Shown here: piece by piece, positions 24,475 to 37,690 of the stretch | Layout: every line of letters begins with the position of its first letter | Position numbering within the stretch: the first letter of the stretch is position 1 | Origin: Sordariomycetes sp. S80-01Y | Lineage: Eukaryota; Ascomycota; Sordariomycetes | Length of the DNA: 64,000 nucleotides | Assembly: GCA_037042185.1 (NCBI GenBank) | Contig: JAXQJY010000030.1 | Span: forward strand, 868,001-932,000 | Direction: 5' to 3' | Translations under genes and position numbers: made by a program | Notes under the pieces: model-generated | The model's input: only the letters and a program-made list of their open reading frames with translations | Told to the model about the DNA's origin: nothing | Databases searched by the model: none

Positions 24475-27400
24475 GAGTCCTCCAAGACGGTCGGCGCGCT
24501 CGTAGACAGTGACAAGGTGACCGGCACGGTTGAGCTGGTCAGCAGCGGCGAGACCCGCGGGGCCGGAACCAATGATGGCAACCTTCTTGCCAGTACGGAC
24601 CTTGGGAGGAGTAGGCACCATCCAGCCCATCTCGAAACCACGGTCAATGATAGCACACTCGATAGACTTGATACCGACGGGGTCTTCGTTGATGCCGAGA
24701 ACACAAGCACCCTCGCAAGGAGCAGGGCAGACACGGCCCGTGAACTCGGGGAAGTTGTTGGTCATGAGAAGACGGTTGAGGGCATCCTTCCACTGGTTCT
24801 GGAACACCAACTCGTTCCACTTGGGAATGATGTTAGAGATGGGGCAACCAGTTTCAGACTGACAGAAGGGGACACCGCAGTCCATGCAGCGAGCAGATTG
24901 GTACTTGAGCTCGTCTTCGTTGAGACGGGAGCTCAACTCAGCCCAGTCCTTGGTACGGGTGGTGACCGAGCGGTACTTCTCAGCACGGCGAGCGTACTTC
25001 TTGAAGCCACGGGTCTTGTCAAGAACCAAGGCTCGCTTCTTCTCCTGCGCGTTATCGCCAACAGCCTCCTCGAGGTCCTGAAGCTTGGCAGCCTTCTCAT
25101 GCTCCTTCTTCTGGTGGACACCAGAGACAACAGGGAGGTTGTACTCGGCACGCTTGGCCTCAGCAGCCTGTTTGGCTTCCTCTTCGAGGACACGCTTGTA
25201 GTCGACGGGCAGCACCTTGACAAAGCGAGGGAGGGCGCGGTTGAAGTCGACAAGGATGCGAGCAGCAAGCTCAGAGCCGGTGTAGTGGTGGTGATCCTCG
25301 ATCAGGCCACGGACAAAGGCAACCTCGGCAGGGTCATCGAGAGGGCCAGCCTCAACCATTTCGGTGTTGAGCTTGTCGTGGAAGTCGCCGTTGACGTCCA
25401 AGACATAGGCAATACCGCCAGACATACCGGCGGCGAAGTTGCGACCAGAGCCACCAAGGATGATAACACGTCCACCAGTCATGTACTCGCAACCGTGGTC
25501 ACCGACACCCTCAACGACAGCGGTGGCACCAGAGTTACGGACGGCGAAACGCTCGGCAGCAACACCACGGAAGAAGCAAGTACCAGTAGTGGCACCGTAC
25601 AAACAGACATTGCCAATGATGACGTTGTCCTCTGCCTTGAAAACAGCCGATCGGGGAGGGTAGACGATGAGGCGTCCACCAGAGAGACCCTTGCCGACAT
25701 AGTCGTTGGCATCACCCTCGAGCTCGAGGGTCACACCAGGTGCCAAGAAGGCACCGAACGACTGTCCAGCGGAGCCCTTAATATTGACATGCACGGTGTC
25801 CAGAGGCAGACCAGCCTCACCGTAGCGCTTCGCAATCTGGTAAGAAAGCGAAGTACCCATGGCACGGTCGGTGTTGACAATGTCACACTCGATGCGAGAC
25901 GGGAGACCCTTGTCTAGAGTCAACTCAGCCTCAGAAATCAGTTTGTTGTCCAGTCGGACGTAAAGCTTGTGGTCCTGCTTGCGGACATTGAAGGTGGCAA
26001 CGCCAGGGCGGAGCTTGTGAGCAGGCGTGAGCAACAGCGACAGGTCGATGTTCTGGGTCTTGTTGGTGCGGAGGTCATCGCGGACCTTGAGAACCTCAAC
26101 GTGGCCAACCATTTCGTTAATGGTACGGAAGCCAAGCTGAGCCATGATGGCACGTAGTTCGTTGGCAACGTAGTAGAAGAAGTTGATGACGTGCTCAGGA
26201 GTGCCCTGGAACTTCTTGCGAAGATCAGGATCCTGCGTAGCAATACCAACAGGGCATGTGTTGAGGTGGCACTTGCGCATGAAGATGCAGCCCATGGCAA
26301 TAAGAGGAGCTGTAGCAAAGCCCCATTCCTCGGCACCGAGCAGACAGGCAATGGCAACATCACGACCAGTCTTGAGCTGACCATCAGTCTGGCAAACAAC
26401 ACGACCACGGAGATCGTTGAGAACCAGAGTCTGATGGGTCTCAGCAAGACCGAGCTCCCAAGGGAGACCGGCGTACTTGATACCAGTCCATCGAGAGGCA
26501 CCAGTACCACCATCGTGACCAGAGATCAGGATGTGGTCAGCCTTAGCCTTGGCGACACCGGACGCGACGATACCGACACCAACCTCGGACACGAGCTTGA
26601 CAGAGACACGCGAACGAGGGCTGGAGCACTTGAGATCGTAGATGAGCTGCTTCAGATCCTCAATGGAGTAAATGTCGTGGTGAGGAGGGGGCGAAATCAG
26701 ACCAACACCAGGGGTCGAGTGACGGGTGCGAGCAATGGACTTGGAGACCTTGTGACCCGGGAGCTCACCACCCTCACCGGGCTTGGCGCCTTGAGCCATC
26801 TTGATCTGAATCTCATCGGAGTCTGCCAGGTACGCAGAGGTGACACCGAAGCGACCGGAAGCGACCTGCTTGATGGCAGAGCGCATAGTGTCGCCGTTAG
26901 GCATGCGCTCGGAACGCTCAGGGTCCTCACCACCCTCACCAGTGTTGGACTTTCCACCAAGGCGGTTCATGGCAACGGCGAGGGTAGAGTGAGACTCCAT
27001 GGAGATGGAACCGTAGGACATAGCACCCGTGCAGAAGCGGCGCACAATCTCGGTCCAAGGCTCAACCTGGTCGATGGGAATGGGAGTAGTGTCCTCGAAC
27101 TTGAAGTCGAGCAAACCACGGAGGGTACAGTTCTTGATCTGCTCGTACTCGGAACGGGAGTAAGCCTCGTAGGACTTATCGTTCTTGGAGCGAACGGCGT
27201 CCTGAATATTGGCAATGGAGGTAGGGTCATTCAAATGAGGCTCACCGCCATCACGCCAGTGGTACTCGCCAGACTCAGGGAGGCCCTCAACGCCGACAGT
27301 GTAACGGGTAGGGAAACCACGCTCGTGGAAACGGAAACCATCCTGAGCAATGAGCTCGAAGGTCATACCCCTGATACGCGAAGCAGTACCCCTGAAGCAG

Positions 27401-29887
27401 CGATCGACGACCTCGTCGTCGAGACCGAGGGCTTCGAAAATCTGGGCGCCCTTGTAAGAGGCAAGGGTAGAGATGCCCATCTTGGACATAACCTTGAGGA
27501 TACCACCATCGCACGAGTGCTTGTAGTTGTGGATAAGGGCGTCGTCGGTCATGTTCTTCTTGATCAGACCCTCACGGTTAAGCTTGAGGATCGACTCCAT
27601 AGCGAGGTAGGGGTTGACGGCATCAGCACCGTAGCCAAGGAGAACACACATGTGGTGGACCTCACGAGCCTCGGCGGTCTCGACAACAATCGCAGCCATG
27701 GAACGCCACTTGTTGCTGACAAGGTGGTGGTGGACCATACCAGAGGCCAGGACAGCAGAGACAGGGGCACGGGTGGCGGAGGTGTTGCGATCAGAGAGGA
27801 CAATGATACGGTCACGGGCCTCAATAGCGGCATCAGCCTCCTTGCAGATGACATCTAGGTGCCTCATGTAGCCCTCGACACCCTCGGACTTCGGGAAGGT
27901 CAAGTCGATGGTCTTGACAGTCCACTCGGGGTAGATGCTGGACATGTTCTTGATGCCGTTGAACTCGGGCATAGACAGAATGGGGCTGGGAAGCAAAAGA
28001 CGACCGCATTGAGAGGCGTCCATCTCCAGCAGATTGCCCTGAGGGCCAACATAGCATTCCAAGGACATGACAATGGACTCACGGATAGGGTCGATGGGAG
28101 GGTTGGTGACCTGGGCGAAGAGCTGACGGAAGTAATCGTAGAGCAGACGAGGCGCCTCAGTCAAGCAAGCAAGGGGGCCATCGTTACCCATGGAACCCAG
28201 AGCCTCCTTCTCGTCGGCAGCCATGGGAGCAAGCAACAAGCTGACCTGCTCGTGAGTGTAACCAAATGCCAGCATGAGAGGGTCCTCCTGCAGGCGAGTC
28301 TGGTCAGGCTTGGCCTGGAGATCGAACTTGGACTCGAGTTGCTTCACCACGTTGGGCATGGTGATAAGCTCCTTGTCGAGCCACGAGCGGAAGTCCTGTC
28401 GGCTAGAAACAGCCTCCTTGAGCTCCTTATCATCGATGATGCGGCCCTCCTGCGTGTCGACCAGCAACATGCGACCAGGCTGCAGACGGCCCTTTTGGAT
28501 AACCCTCTCGGGCTCAACGGGGATGGTACCGACCTCGGACGCGCAGATGATACGGTCATCGTCCATGACGTAGAAGCGGCAAGGACGCAGGCCGTTACGG
28601 TCGAGGTTGGCGCCACAGTAGCGACCGTCGGCGAAGGTGAAGAGAGCGGGGCCATCCCAGGGCTCCATCTGGCAAGCAGCCCACTCGTAGAAAGCGGCCT
28701 TCTTGGGATCCATGCCTTCGTTGCCCTGCCAGGCCTCAGGGACCATGAGCATGACAGCCTCGGGGAGAGACAGCACGCCGTTGATGGTGAGCAGCTCAAG
28801 AACGTTATCGAACGCAGCCGAGTCGGAACCGCCGTCCTCGACAACGGGGTACAGCATCTCAAGCTCGTCCTTGAAGATATCCGAGTTCATGACACCCTCA
28901 CGGGCGCGCATCCAGTTCTTGTTTCCTCGCAATGTGTTGATTTCACCATTGTGAGCAGCCCACCGCAGGGGCTGAGCGCGGTCCCATGACGGGAATGTGT
29001 TGGTAGAGAAACGCGAGTGTACCAGGGCAAAGTGCGCCTGGTAGTCGGCGTTGACCAGATCGTGGTAGTACGAGTACACCTGGACAGGGGCGAGCTGACC
29101 CTTGTAGACAATGTTCTTGTTCGAAAGGGAGCAAATGTAGAACCAGTTGGAGAGGCCAATGGTGTGCGTGGCACGCTTTCGCAGCACGTACAGCTGGCGC
29201 TCGAACAGCCGCTCGTCGAAAGTCGCGGGATCGGTGTTCTCAGGGACAACACCGGAGCCGTACGCAGAGGCGAGGACGACAAAGGGCTGGGCGATGATGG
29301 GCTCGCGGGACTTAGCCGCGGGGCCGAGGAGCGTAGAGTCGACGGGGGGCTGTCGCCATCCCAGGACTCGCAGACCCAACGATTCGGCAACGTCTTCCAG
29401 CTGCCTCTTCGACTCTCCAAAAGTCTCTTCGTCGGGCTTGAAGAATAAATTACCCACGGCGTATTGGCCGAGGGGGGGAAGCTTGATGTCCTCCTCCTTC
29501 TCAAAGTTCTTGACGAAGAAACGGTGAGGAATGGAGGTCATGACACCAGCGCCATCACCATCTCGTGCATCTGATCCCACTGCACCACGGTGGGTCATGT
29601 TGCACAGAAGGTTGCGCGCTACACACATTAGCAACTGGGGTATCTGCGAAGACTACAAGTAACTCACCATCGCTAACAATCTTGTGGCTAGGGTTGCCCT
29701 TGATGTGGCAAGCAAAGCCGACACCACAGGCGTCCTTCTCGAGCGAGGGATCATAGAGACCCTGCTTCACCGGCAGAGCACCTGCCCAAGAGCCATTGTT
29801 CTCGGTCTGGTACTCGTACGGTACGTATTGTTCTTTCTCAGCCTCGAGATGGGTTTGTCGGTCGTCGAAATCCGCAGACAGGCCCAT
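23430..29887 (-). CDS. glt1: glutamate synthase (NADH-GOGAT), fused large and small subunits
   Basis: The enzyme converts glutamine and 2-oxoglutarate to two glutamates using reduced pyridine nucleotide, a nitrogen-assimilation step. Three exons, 29887-29668, 29618-23630 and 23574-23430, are joined across 49- and 55-bp introns in phase and give 2117 residues, the normal fungal size. A propeptide precedes the catalytic nucleophile Cys54 (EKDACGVGF) of the class-II glutamine amidotransferase. Then come the FMN/3Fe-4S synthase domain (GAKPGEGGELPGHKVS; CPVGIATQDP) and the GXGXG glutamate-synthase C-terminal domain (GGRVIILGGSGRNFAAG). From about residue 1620 there is a GltD-like half, with 4Fe-4S cysteines (CMDCGVPFC, CPAPCEGAC), an FAD site (IIGSGPAGLAAA) and a nucleotide site (VVIGGGDTGNDC). 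The gene looks intact. Confidence 0.97.
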
Positions 29888-32800
29888 GCTAGGCGAGGCT
29901 ATTTTTCAGCCTTGTTGGAATGGTGTTGGGGTGGGAGGGAGAGGGCGCGGGGAGCCGGCGGGAAGGTCGCAGCGGAAAGGATCGGAAAGTACCGGCGAGA
30001 GCAGCAAAGGCCGCTCGAAACGCTTTTTGTTCTGGATAGGCAAGGTCAGTGAATCGTTTCCAGAAGACTGATTGTAGAGCAAAATTCGAGGTGGGAAAAG
30101 AAGTTGGGAGGAATCAAGAGCGGCCATCGGAGTTGGAGAGCGCACGGCTGGGGAGCCCATATTGGCACCGGCGCTGGGCGATTTCGGGTAAGTGGGGTAG
30201 GTGAGAGCTTGGGCAACTTTTTTTGTGCTCGTCACTGGAAATCCCGCCCTCCGGATTCGCTCCCCCACGATCCAAGCCCCTCTCTTTCACAAGCCTAAGC
30301 CTGAGCCCGAGTATGAGCCCGAGCCGCGCTCAAGTCGTTCGCTGCTCCTCAGCATGACTGAGTGAGGCCTGAGGCTCCTGACAAGCGCTCCGTCCAGGAT
30401 GAGATGACCGCTTTCATAGGCTCTCCAGCTGGCCTGCATGTATCCCACGCCCAACAGCTCCAACGGCAGAAGCACTGCAGGCGTGACCGTTCCATTCGAC
30501 CAGCCCTGGCGCCCATGCCGCTGGCTAATGTCACCGAGGCCACTCAATGAGGAGAATGGACCACCGGACCGCCGACCGTCATGCCACCCATGCATAGCGG
30601 GATGCACAATGACCGCACGCTGTCAACCCAGTGCAGTGCAGCTGGAGTCGCAGTGTCTGCGTCCTTTGATGTGTGCGCAGGGCGGGATTCGACCTCGGGC
30701 GGCAGCGGATTAACCCATCGAGTGACACCAGGCCCGTGTTTTCGGTTTCCTCGGTGGACGAGCTAGCCATCTCTCATTCTGGACGGAACTTGTTGGACTT
30801 GTGGCTGGAGAGCGTCGAGAAGCTTGGTTGATCGCAACCCCACCGTTTTCGGATCAAACTGGGTCGAAGCGCTCAAGGTTGCTGTGCTCGCCCTCCCTTC
30901 GCCACGAATAGTCTTGTGAAGTGGGAGAAGTGCGATGCTCGATCGTGTTTGCAGTATACTCATGACAAGGAAACCACTTACCGGCTGACTGCTTGTATGG
31001 TCAATGCCTTTCTATAGGGGTATCGTGGCAGAGGCTTCGAATCGTCAAGGAGGAATAGCAGCAAGAGGACAGGAAGAGTAAAAGCGAAAAAGGTCGAGAA
31101 GGGGGGGGGAGGAGGGCAACTACGCTTTTATTCTAGACCGGAGGGGATCTACCAGTGCCACAGGTCACTCCCACTTGCACCGTGGGAGAAGTGACAGCGA
31201 AATAATATTGCAGCGAATACCCGCAAGCGTTTCGAGTCAAACCGCCTCAACCACGCCAAGGCCGGGAAGAGGATCTGATGGAGAGTCCAGCCGGGCCTCT
31301 AGCCTGGCTTCAAGGTTGGGTGGAACCCAGTGAGGCTACAGGGGACCTGTCCGTTTTCCGGAAGACCACCTCACTGCCAGTCCCCCCCGAGCGGTACAGT
31401 ACGTTAACACCGTGGCTCAAAGTCTCCCCTCTACAATTGATTGAGTTTACGCCTGTCCTGACTGTCCACCCAACGAGGCTCTGCTATCCCCGCCCTCCAA
31501 GCCATAGGGTTACCCGGCCAGCCGCAGATTGGGAGACGCAGCATGCCTGAGACACCTCCCAGGCCTGCAGTGGGAGGGTGGGGGGCGCTGCTGGGCTTGC
31601 CGGGCTTGCTGGGCTGAACACGACAGCGGTAGCGGGACGGAAACACCACGAAAACTGCCCGCCTAGCATCCCAATTTCTAGCGCTTCGCCCGCCAAACGC
31701 ACCGGGCCATGGCCAGAATATACCGCATCCGGCCTCGGGCAAGTCTCCAAAGGACCAGACTACCTGACGAATGCCTGCCGCGGCACTGGCCGGTGTCCTG
31801 TGTCGCCAATCGGCCAAGGTCCATTTCTTGTTACGCGCCGTTCATCGGAGGCTCTGGGGCAAACAGCATCGCATCGTTCCTACGAAGTACGCTTCAGACA
31901 ATTGGATATTCGATGGTTGCTGATGTCAATCATTTTCGACGCCCGAGGGACCGATCCACCACGCCACTCCTAGTCAGCTAACTCGGCTCTTTGGCGTCGA
32001 ATCAGACCACAAAGCATTCGTTGATCAACATCTGCAAGAGTCGTCGACTGATTCGGGGTGCCAATGAGGGCCTTCGCCTCCATCACCGGGCACCTTGACT
32101 TCCCCACGATTCTCGCGAGTCACAGCGTGAATATGCCTGCAACCCTGCACTGTGGCCTCTGGCCTAGACGAGGCTTACTTCGTAAGGCGGCCACTATTTG
32201 AGTTCATGCCACCATGCGCCGTGGAAAGCATTGCCGGCACCGCGCCCAGGCGTCGAGCTTTCTGGCGTACTTGTAACCCGTCGCCAGGAATTCCCCAGTC
32301 TTGTCGTGCTCACATTCTCGCTCTGTCGGTCGTACTAGGACAGCAACTCGGCCGCACAGCTGGTGAGACGGAGGACTTCCACCTATCGGCCCAGACCCGG
32401 CGGAGGGAGCTCTGATGTATTGCCAAAAACGCTTGTGTAAGAGAATTCATCCAGGCGCGTCGCAGGGTAACGGGTGCTGCAGCACAAGGTTGGCACTCCG
32501 CATGAAGCTGCAGCTTGACTTGCAAGGTTGCTGTCGCTTGCAAGGGGTGCCCCATGCGCGGACATCAACAGCACATGGAGCGCACGGACTCGGTCTCCTC
32601 ATCTGCTTCGACGGAGCCAATTACTGCGCGTCTTTTGCAAAGCCGGCTCGCCGATGTCGCGAGGCGACCCCAAGCCGCCTGTCGGAGTTGTTAGTCCCTG
32701 GGCATCCTGACGTAGCTGATGGGGCTGCCCGCCGCTCGAGCCTAGAGGGGGAGGGGGCGTCGCTCCGCCGAGCTCCTCCGTCTTCCCAGCAGGCTGGAGA

Positions 32801-34674
32801 GGCTCGCAGCATCGGATTCTCGATTATCGAGAAACGCGAGGACGGAGATGCGAAGCGAGCTTTAGCCAGTGTCTGGGCGCCTTGCAGCCGCGGCAACTCG
32901 AAGCGTCATCAGATCGCGATGCACGAGTCGAACGAGCTTGTGAAAAACCCTCACCTCGGGGGCTCATCTCACTCCCACAGACCAGCAGCAATGCGAGCCA
33001 ATGGCGCAACGGCAGAAGCACATGCAAGAAAGGCCAAAGCCCGGGCAGCAGGGTCGTAGCGTCCCTAAAATCCGACCCTGGACTGGATCGCAAAAAAAGT
33101 GTGAGGGTGCCAACGGCAAAACCGCAGGGTCTTGTGGGATGTCAAAAAATCGACATCAGAAAATGGCACTCGACGACCAATCATGTGGCACCCCCCCGTC
33201 CCTCCAGATCCCTTATCTGAGACCAAGCACTGGATCTCGAGCTAGTGAGATGGCGAGTGGGCACATACTGGAGACCGTCTCCAAGTGCGCCTCCGGGCGA
33301 GTTGTCGACTGCATTGCGCCGCCATGCCGTGCGCATGCTGCTGCTGCAGATGGTGCTGTCGCGCCGGGCCAACCCCCACCAGCTGCGAGCCACCGTGAAC
33401 ACCCAGAAGTGATTGAAGTGCCGACCAAGCGTACTTCGTAAGGGAGGGTGTGGTGAGAGAGACAGAAGAGGCCAGCTCCCGCCGAGGGGAGCAGATCAAT
33501 CTGCAACTACGGCGCCACGTCGACGTCACCATCTCCTCAAGCCCTCTGAAATGGGAGATTGACAGGACAGTATCAGCAAGTAGCGTCGTACAAGAGCATC
33601 GCTCCTTGTTCCAAATACCAGACCCATTTGGGGTCCTAGGGATTTGCGGAACTCTAGGTGGTGCCAATTTCAGGCAGTTGTGCCGGTTGTTCAAACGCCA
33701 CGCAAGTGGACTGTAGTTGACTGGTTTCACTGACCAAGAGCTTCCTCCTGCGCAAATCACATCTTCAAATTTCTAATTATCCCCTCGAGACGTTTGCCCG
33801 GATTCACGGCCTAATACTCCCACCACGGAGCCTCGTTCCCCATCCGAAATCGGCGGCCCATCGGGGGACTGCGCTGCGGCCGAGAAACCCCGACCGCCGA
33901 GGGGGGAATGAGACACTCCGCGCAAGCAGATTCGTCAACCAAGAAACAAGGTGAGAAAGAAGGCTCCCTGGATCTCCGCTCCATCTGCGTAGGCGAGACA
34001 GAAACATGCAGCGGCGTGGTCCGCCAGGGCGGTCCAGTGGCTTCTTCCGAAATCTTCCGACGGACCACCACGCACCACTCTGGAGTTTTGTGAGGGAGAA
34101 AGAAACTCGTCATAACAACACTTCACCCCTGTTCCGAGCCGACTTTTCTTACCTCATCGCATTTGGGCAGACTTGTCTCGGAACGAAGGCCAAGACGAGG
34201 AAATAGGCAGCCTGCCAGCAGCAAGAAGCGGTGTGCTGTGCGGTCCCTTGAGCGCTTACTGAGTCCCCTGGCCTTTCGTCTTCCCTCTTCCCCAGAGCCA
34301 TTCCGTTGGTGACGTTACCTCTGGCTGAACGTCTCGGTCACACTACCACAGCACTCCGAATGAGATCCTCCTTAGCCTATGCTCGAAGCGGTGCTTTGTT
34401 TTGTTTTAGTCTTGGAAAGGCATCGTGATTCCAGAAATCTGTTTCGGTCTTGCACAACTTCGACTGTAGAGCCTTAGAGCCTCTCATCTGAATCTCGTAG
34501 AGTGTGGACCCCAGATCTAGAATCTCTTGGCCCGCGCCTATTAAGCGCCATGACGGGCCCGTGCGTCTGCGGCTACCCCACTTCCCTTTTTGCCAGTCTC
34601 TCGGGCGCGGAGCAGCTTCAACACGCGCCGCGACATTGAAGTCGAGCAATGATGCAATTGCCAGCATCGCGACA
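29888..34674. other. 4.8-kb gene-free divergent interval
   Basis: It separates the starts of glutamate synthase (-) and the Apc15-like gene (+). Frames are short and unconserved. A tRNA-like T-arm near 30690 was examined and rejected. It presumably carries both promoters. Nothing else could be supported. Confidence 0.5.
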
Positions 34675-35782
34675 ATGTTTGGCACGCTGCCTGGCTTGAC
34701 GCCGCGAGATGTGAGCCCAATAGCTTTAACCGTACAGCTCACGCTAACAGGTTCAGACACATTCACTCTGGTATTCTTCATCACGAGGGCCCGTCAACTC
34801 CCTCGCCCTCGATGCCTTGCCACATGATAACAACAATGGCAACACCACCCATCAACAACGCCAACGCAACGCGCATCTGCTCGAGCGCTCTCCGCTGCAT
34901 CGTCTAGCACTCGACGAGCATCATCTCCACCGTCGACGTCTCAATGTCGCCAACTTCGGCAGCCACTGGCTCAAACCGCCCGGCGTTCCAAAGACCCTCC
35001 ACCAGATGCGCGAGGAAAAGCGCGAACAAGAAGAACATGCCGAAGCTGTACGACGGGAACAAATGGCACAGGAGCTCGCCGAGGCGGAAGGTGGTCTGCC
35101 AGGTGAGGAGGAAATGGATGACGTACAACTCGATGGTGCGGGAGACCTGGATGATGAGATCCCCGAGGCTGGAAGCGACTTCATGATGGGATCCGCGGAC
35201 GACGCCTCCGAGGATGAGGACGAGGAGGATGACTCTGACGAAGCCGACGAATCTGTCCTCCGCGAGGAGCGCACCAACGACCTCGTAGCAGCGCGAATGC
35301 AGGTGACTGACGATGCCTACCGCGAGGCCCTCATCCGCGGCGACCCCGAGGGAGGTGACATGTACGGCTCAGACGAAGAGATCCAGGAGCAAGAGGAGGG
35401 CCATATCCTCGACGAAGAGGATTTCGCGGAGGAGTCCCATCAATTGAGCCCTCAGGAGGACGAAGATATCGACTTGGGCATGGATGCGGATTTGGACGGA
35501 GACGTCCCGGAGGCTGAGGACGGTGGATATGAGCACACCGACTCCGAGGCTGAGATCACAAGTAGTGAGGAGGAGCGCGACGAGAGCGAGGACGAGCAGG
35601 GTGATGATGTTGGCTTTGCACCGAGGACGGCACCTCTTGGGCAACCGACAAGTCCGACGCTGATGGGAAGGGGCAGTCTCAGTGTGGGGAGGAGGAGTCT
35701 TGAGATGAGTTTGCTGAGCCACGAGGAGAGCAGTTTTATGGATAGTAGCCCTGCTCAGGCGCGAAGGGCGAGGTACGGTTGA
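34675..35782 (+). CDS. anaphase-promoting complex subunit 15-like protein (Apc15/Mnd2)
   Basis: This is probably a subunit of the APC/C ubiquitin ligase that helps turn over the mitotic checkpoint complex. Exon 1 (34675-34710) encodes MFGTLPGLTPRD. A 40-bp intron (GTGAGC...CTAACAG) follows, then exon 2 (34751-35782), in phase, for 355 residues in all. The conserved core is HSLWYSSSRGPVNSLAL followed by NVANFGSHWLKPPGVPKTLHQM (about residues 15-90), the Apc15 signature. A charged coiled-coil-like helix comes next. The remaining two-thirds is very acidic (runs of D/E), as usual in fungal members. The intron is very short and its CTAAC lies almost on the acceptor; an upstream TTTAAC could be the branch site. 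The family call relies on the short N-terminal core. Confidence 0.78.
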
Positions 35783-36168
35783 GATTAAGCTGGTAAGGGT
35801 TGAGACATCAGGGTTCGCGCAAGGGCTGTAAAATTGGCCTTGTGACATCGGGCACGGCTCCTCTTGATCACGCTGATTAGCAGAAGAGCATCTTCTCATC
35901 ATTACGGTTGTACGTATGTACGTCCTGCCTCCTTCATGCTACGTATGCTACGTAAGTATACAAACAAGAGTAGCTGTCAGTATAATGTACACAACCCCAA
36001 ACGCCGGCCAACAATGCAAAATCACAACACCGCCCCATCTATGCCCTTTTTTCTCTGCCGCTCCTGTCCTTCCTCCATCTGCCCTGATCCTGCGGGCCTT
36101 CGCCCACGCTGCGGCCTTCATATATACTCAGCCCGGTGGTGAGCAACCGCGGCGACGTTGTACTTAGC
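35783..36168. other. convergent 3' intergenic spacer
   Basis: A 386-bp gap between the ends of the Apc15-like (+) and Bet1 (-) genes, with no feature seen apart from presumed 3' processing sequence. Confidence 0.5.
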
Positions 36169-36909
36169 TCAGAACAGCCACACGTACGTGAAGATGATGA
36201 TGACCATGGCGAAAAACCCCAGCCACACCTTCCAAGGTATGCCGCTCCTCTCCGCCATGACCAGCATCCGGTTCATCGTTCCTCGTAGCCGCACTCTGGT
36301 CGAATCAAAGGTGTCGTTCATTTTCTCGGCCAGGGCCGAGCTATCGCGGATTTCGTCGCCGATTGCGCTTGTCATCTGGTACTTCTGTCAGCGATGTCTT
36401 TGCTAAGTCGCGGTCTCGCTGCGCCGGGCTTTTCGAATCGTTCCGCTTGGTTCGACCCCCTTCCTTCTTCTCCTCCACCTGGCTGGCTCTGATCCCCTTC
36501 TTGGGGAACGATGGCGAGGCGAGACGTCGAGGCAGGCGCGCGCAGAGGGAAGTCTTACATCTTTCAGCGTCCGAACTTTGCCCAAAATCCCCTTGACCTG
36601 ATCATCATTCTGGCTCTCCAGCTCGTTCAGCACCGCGTCGCTGTACTGTCCCTTGCGATTCGGCGTCGCAGGTCTGTAACCTCCTCTGCTCTCCCCCGGG
36701 TTGAGGTGGCTAGGGGAGGGGGTGCTGTAGCCGTACCCGCCGGAGCTGGGGGCGGGCGAGGAGCGGGAGTTGCTGCCGTTGTAGCCGGCGAAAAGCTGGG
36801 AGCGGGAGTCGCGCTGATGGAGGGAGGATGCGCCGAACCTAGGGAGGAGGGTTGTCAGCCGCTGAAGGGGCATTGAATAGGGGGCGTCCGAGGTTTACCG
36901 TTGCGCCAT
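36169..36909 (-). CDS. bet1: Bet1-like ER-Golgi SNARE
   Basis: A Qc-type SNARE for ER-to-Golgi vesicle fusion. Three exons, 36909-36899 (only 11 nt, MAQ plus two bases), 36838-36559 and 36375-36169, have introns of 60 and 183 bp and join in phase to 165 residues. The N-terminus is Ser/Gly/Pro-rich. The SNARE helix spans about residues 78-140 (LNELESQNDDQVKGILGKVRTLKDMTSAIGDEIRD..., split in order to show the start; it ends near RLRGTMNRM). The C-terminal anchor WLGFFAMVIIIFTYVWLF runs to the stop. This is the expected architecture of Bet1. The tiny first exon means that automated calls may start the protein elsewhere. Confidence 0.9.
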
Positions 36910-37690
36910 GATGGAGGCGGCGCGCGACAAAGCGCGTAGTTCCGTACCTAGACCGAGGTGATGAGACGAAGGTAAACACCGAGCAGGGCGACTTTTGGAT
37001 TTGAGAAAGGTGAAGGCAGGGTCGATTTGAAGCTGCCTGTCGGGGGCGATGTGAGGTGTTCTTTTCTTGGAGTCGAGACTCGTCGATTGGAAGTTGGACC
37101 CAAGTGGCCAATGACGTGTGGCGCAGGTGACCTGAATTCCGTTGGGATTGACGTTGAAGCCAGCAACCAGCAACCTTCACAGCCTACGTCCGACTTTTAG
37201 ATTCGAAGTCGAGATCTTGTGCCGGGCCTACTAATCGTACCAATTCGTTGTGTAAGCTTGTGAAGGGCCGAGATCCTAGAGCTGGAGGCTGAATCAAAGT
37301 ATTACATTTAAACAACATCACAATGCCGACCACCAAGTATGGTTCACGTACGTTGTCATCATGTTCTCAATTTTCGCATCTACTGGTATTTCCTCCGCCA
37401 TTCTCAGCGAAAGACAGAATTCGTGTCATCGCAGGTGAGGCTTACTCAAAACATCGGCTCTGTTTAACAAGATCCCAGCCCCTTGCTATGCAACCCCCAC
37501 ATGCGGTCGCCACTTATATGTAGTGCGTGTTCAGACCAGCCCAAGGACATCGTTACCCACTCCGATTTTGCTCACCGCGGTAGTTTTTGAGACTTCGGCC
37601 GCAGGAACCTCGCCCGCGGTGGTTGCAGGTTCAGCTGCCGCCGTGCTAGGCGGGCTTTACAGCGTCAGCCGCGTTACCATTTCCGGCCAC
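36910..37690. other. intergenic with a possible unrecognised small spliced gene
   Basis: The plus strand has an ATG in good context at 37323 (MPTTKYGS), followed at once by a donor GTACGT. Further intron-like ends follow before 37690. No product could be recognised, and a complete model was not reached. Confidence 0.3.

Noticed and set aside
24247-27858. Two plus-strand frames of over 550 codons opposite glutamate synthase
   Set aside because: They mirror the conserved minus-strand enzyme and have no domain features of their own. Codon bias explains them.
30640-30770. tRNA-like T-arm on the minus strand (GGTCGAATCCC)
   Set aside because: The stem around the loop does not pair over five bases, and no D-arm, anticodon arm or acceptor stem can be formed at proper spacing.
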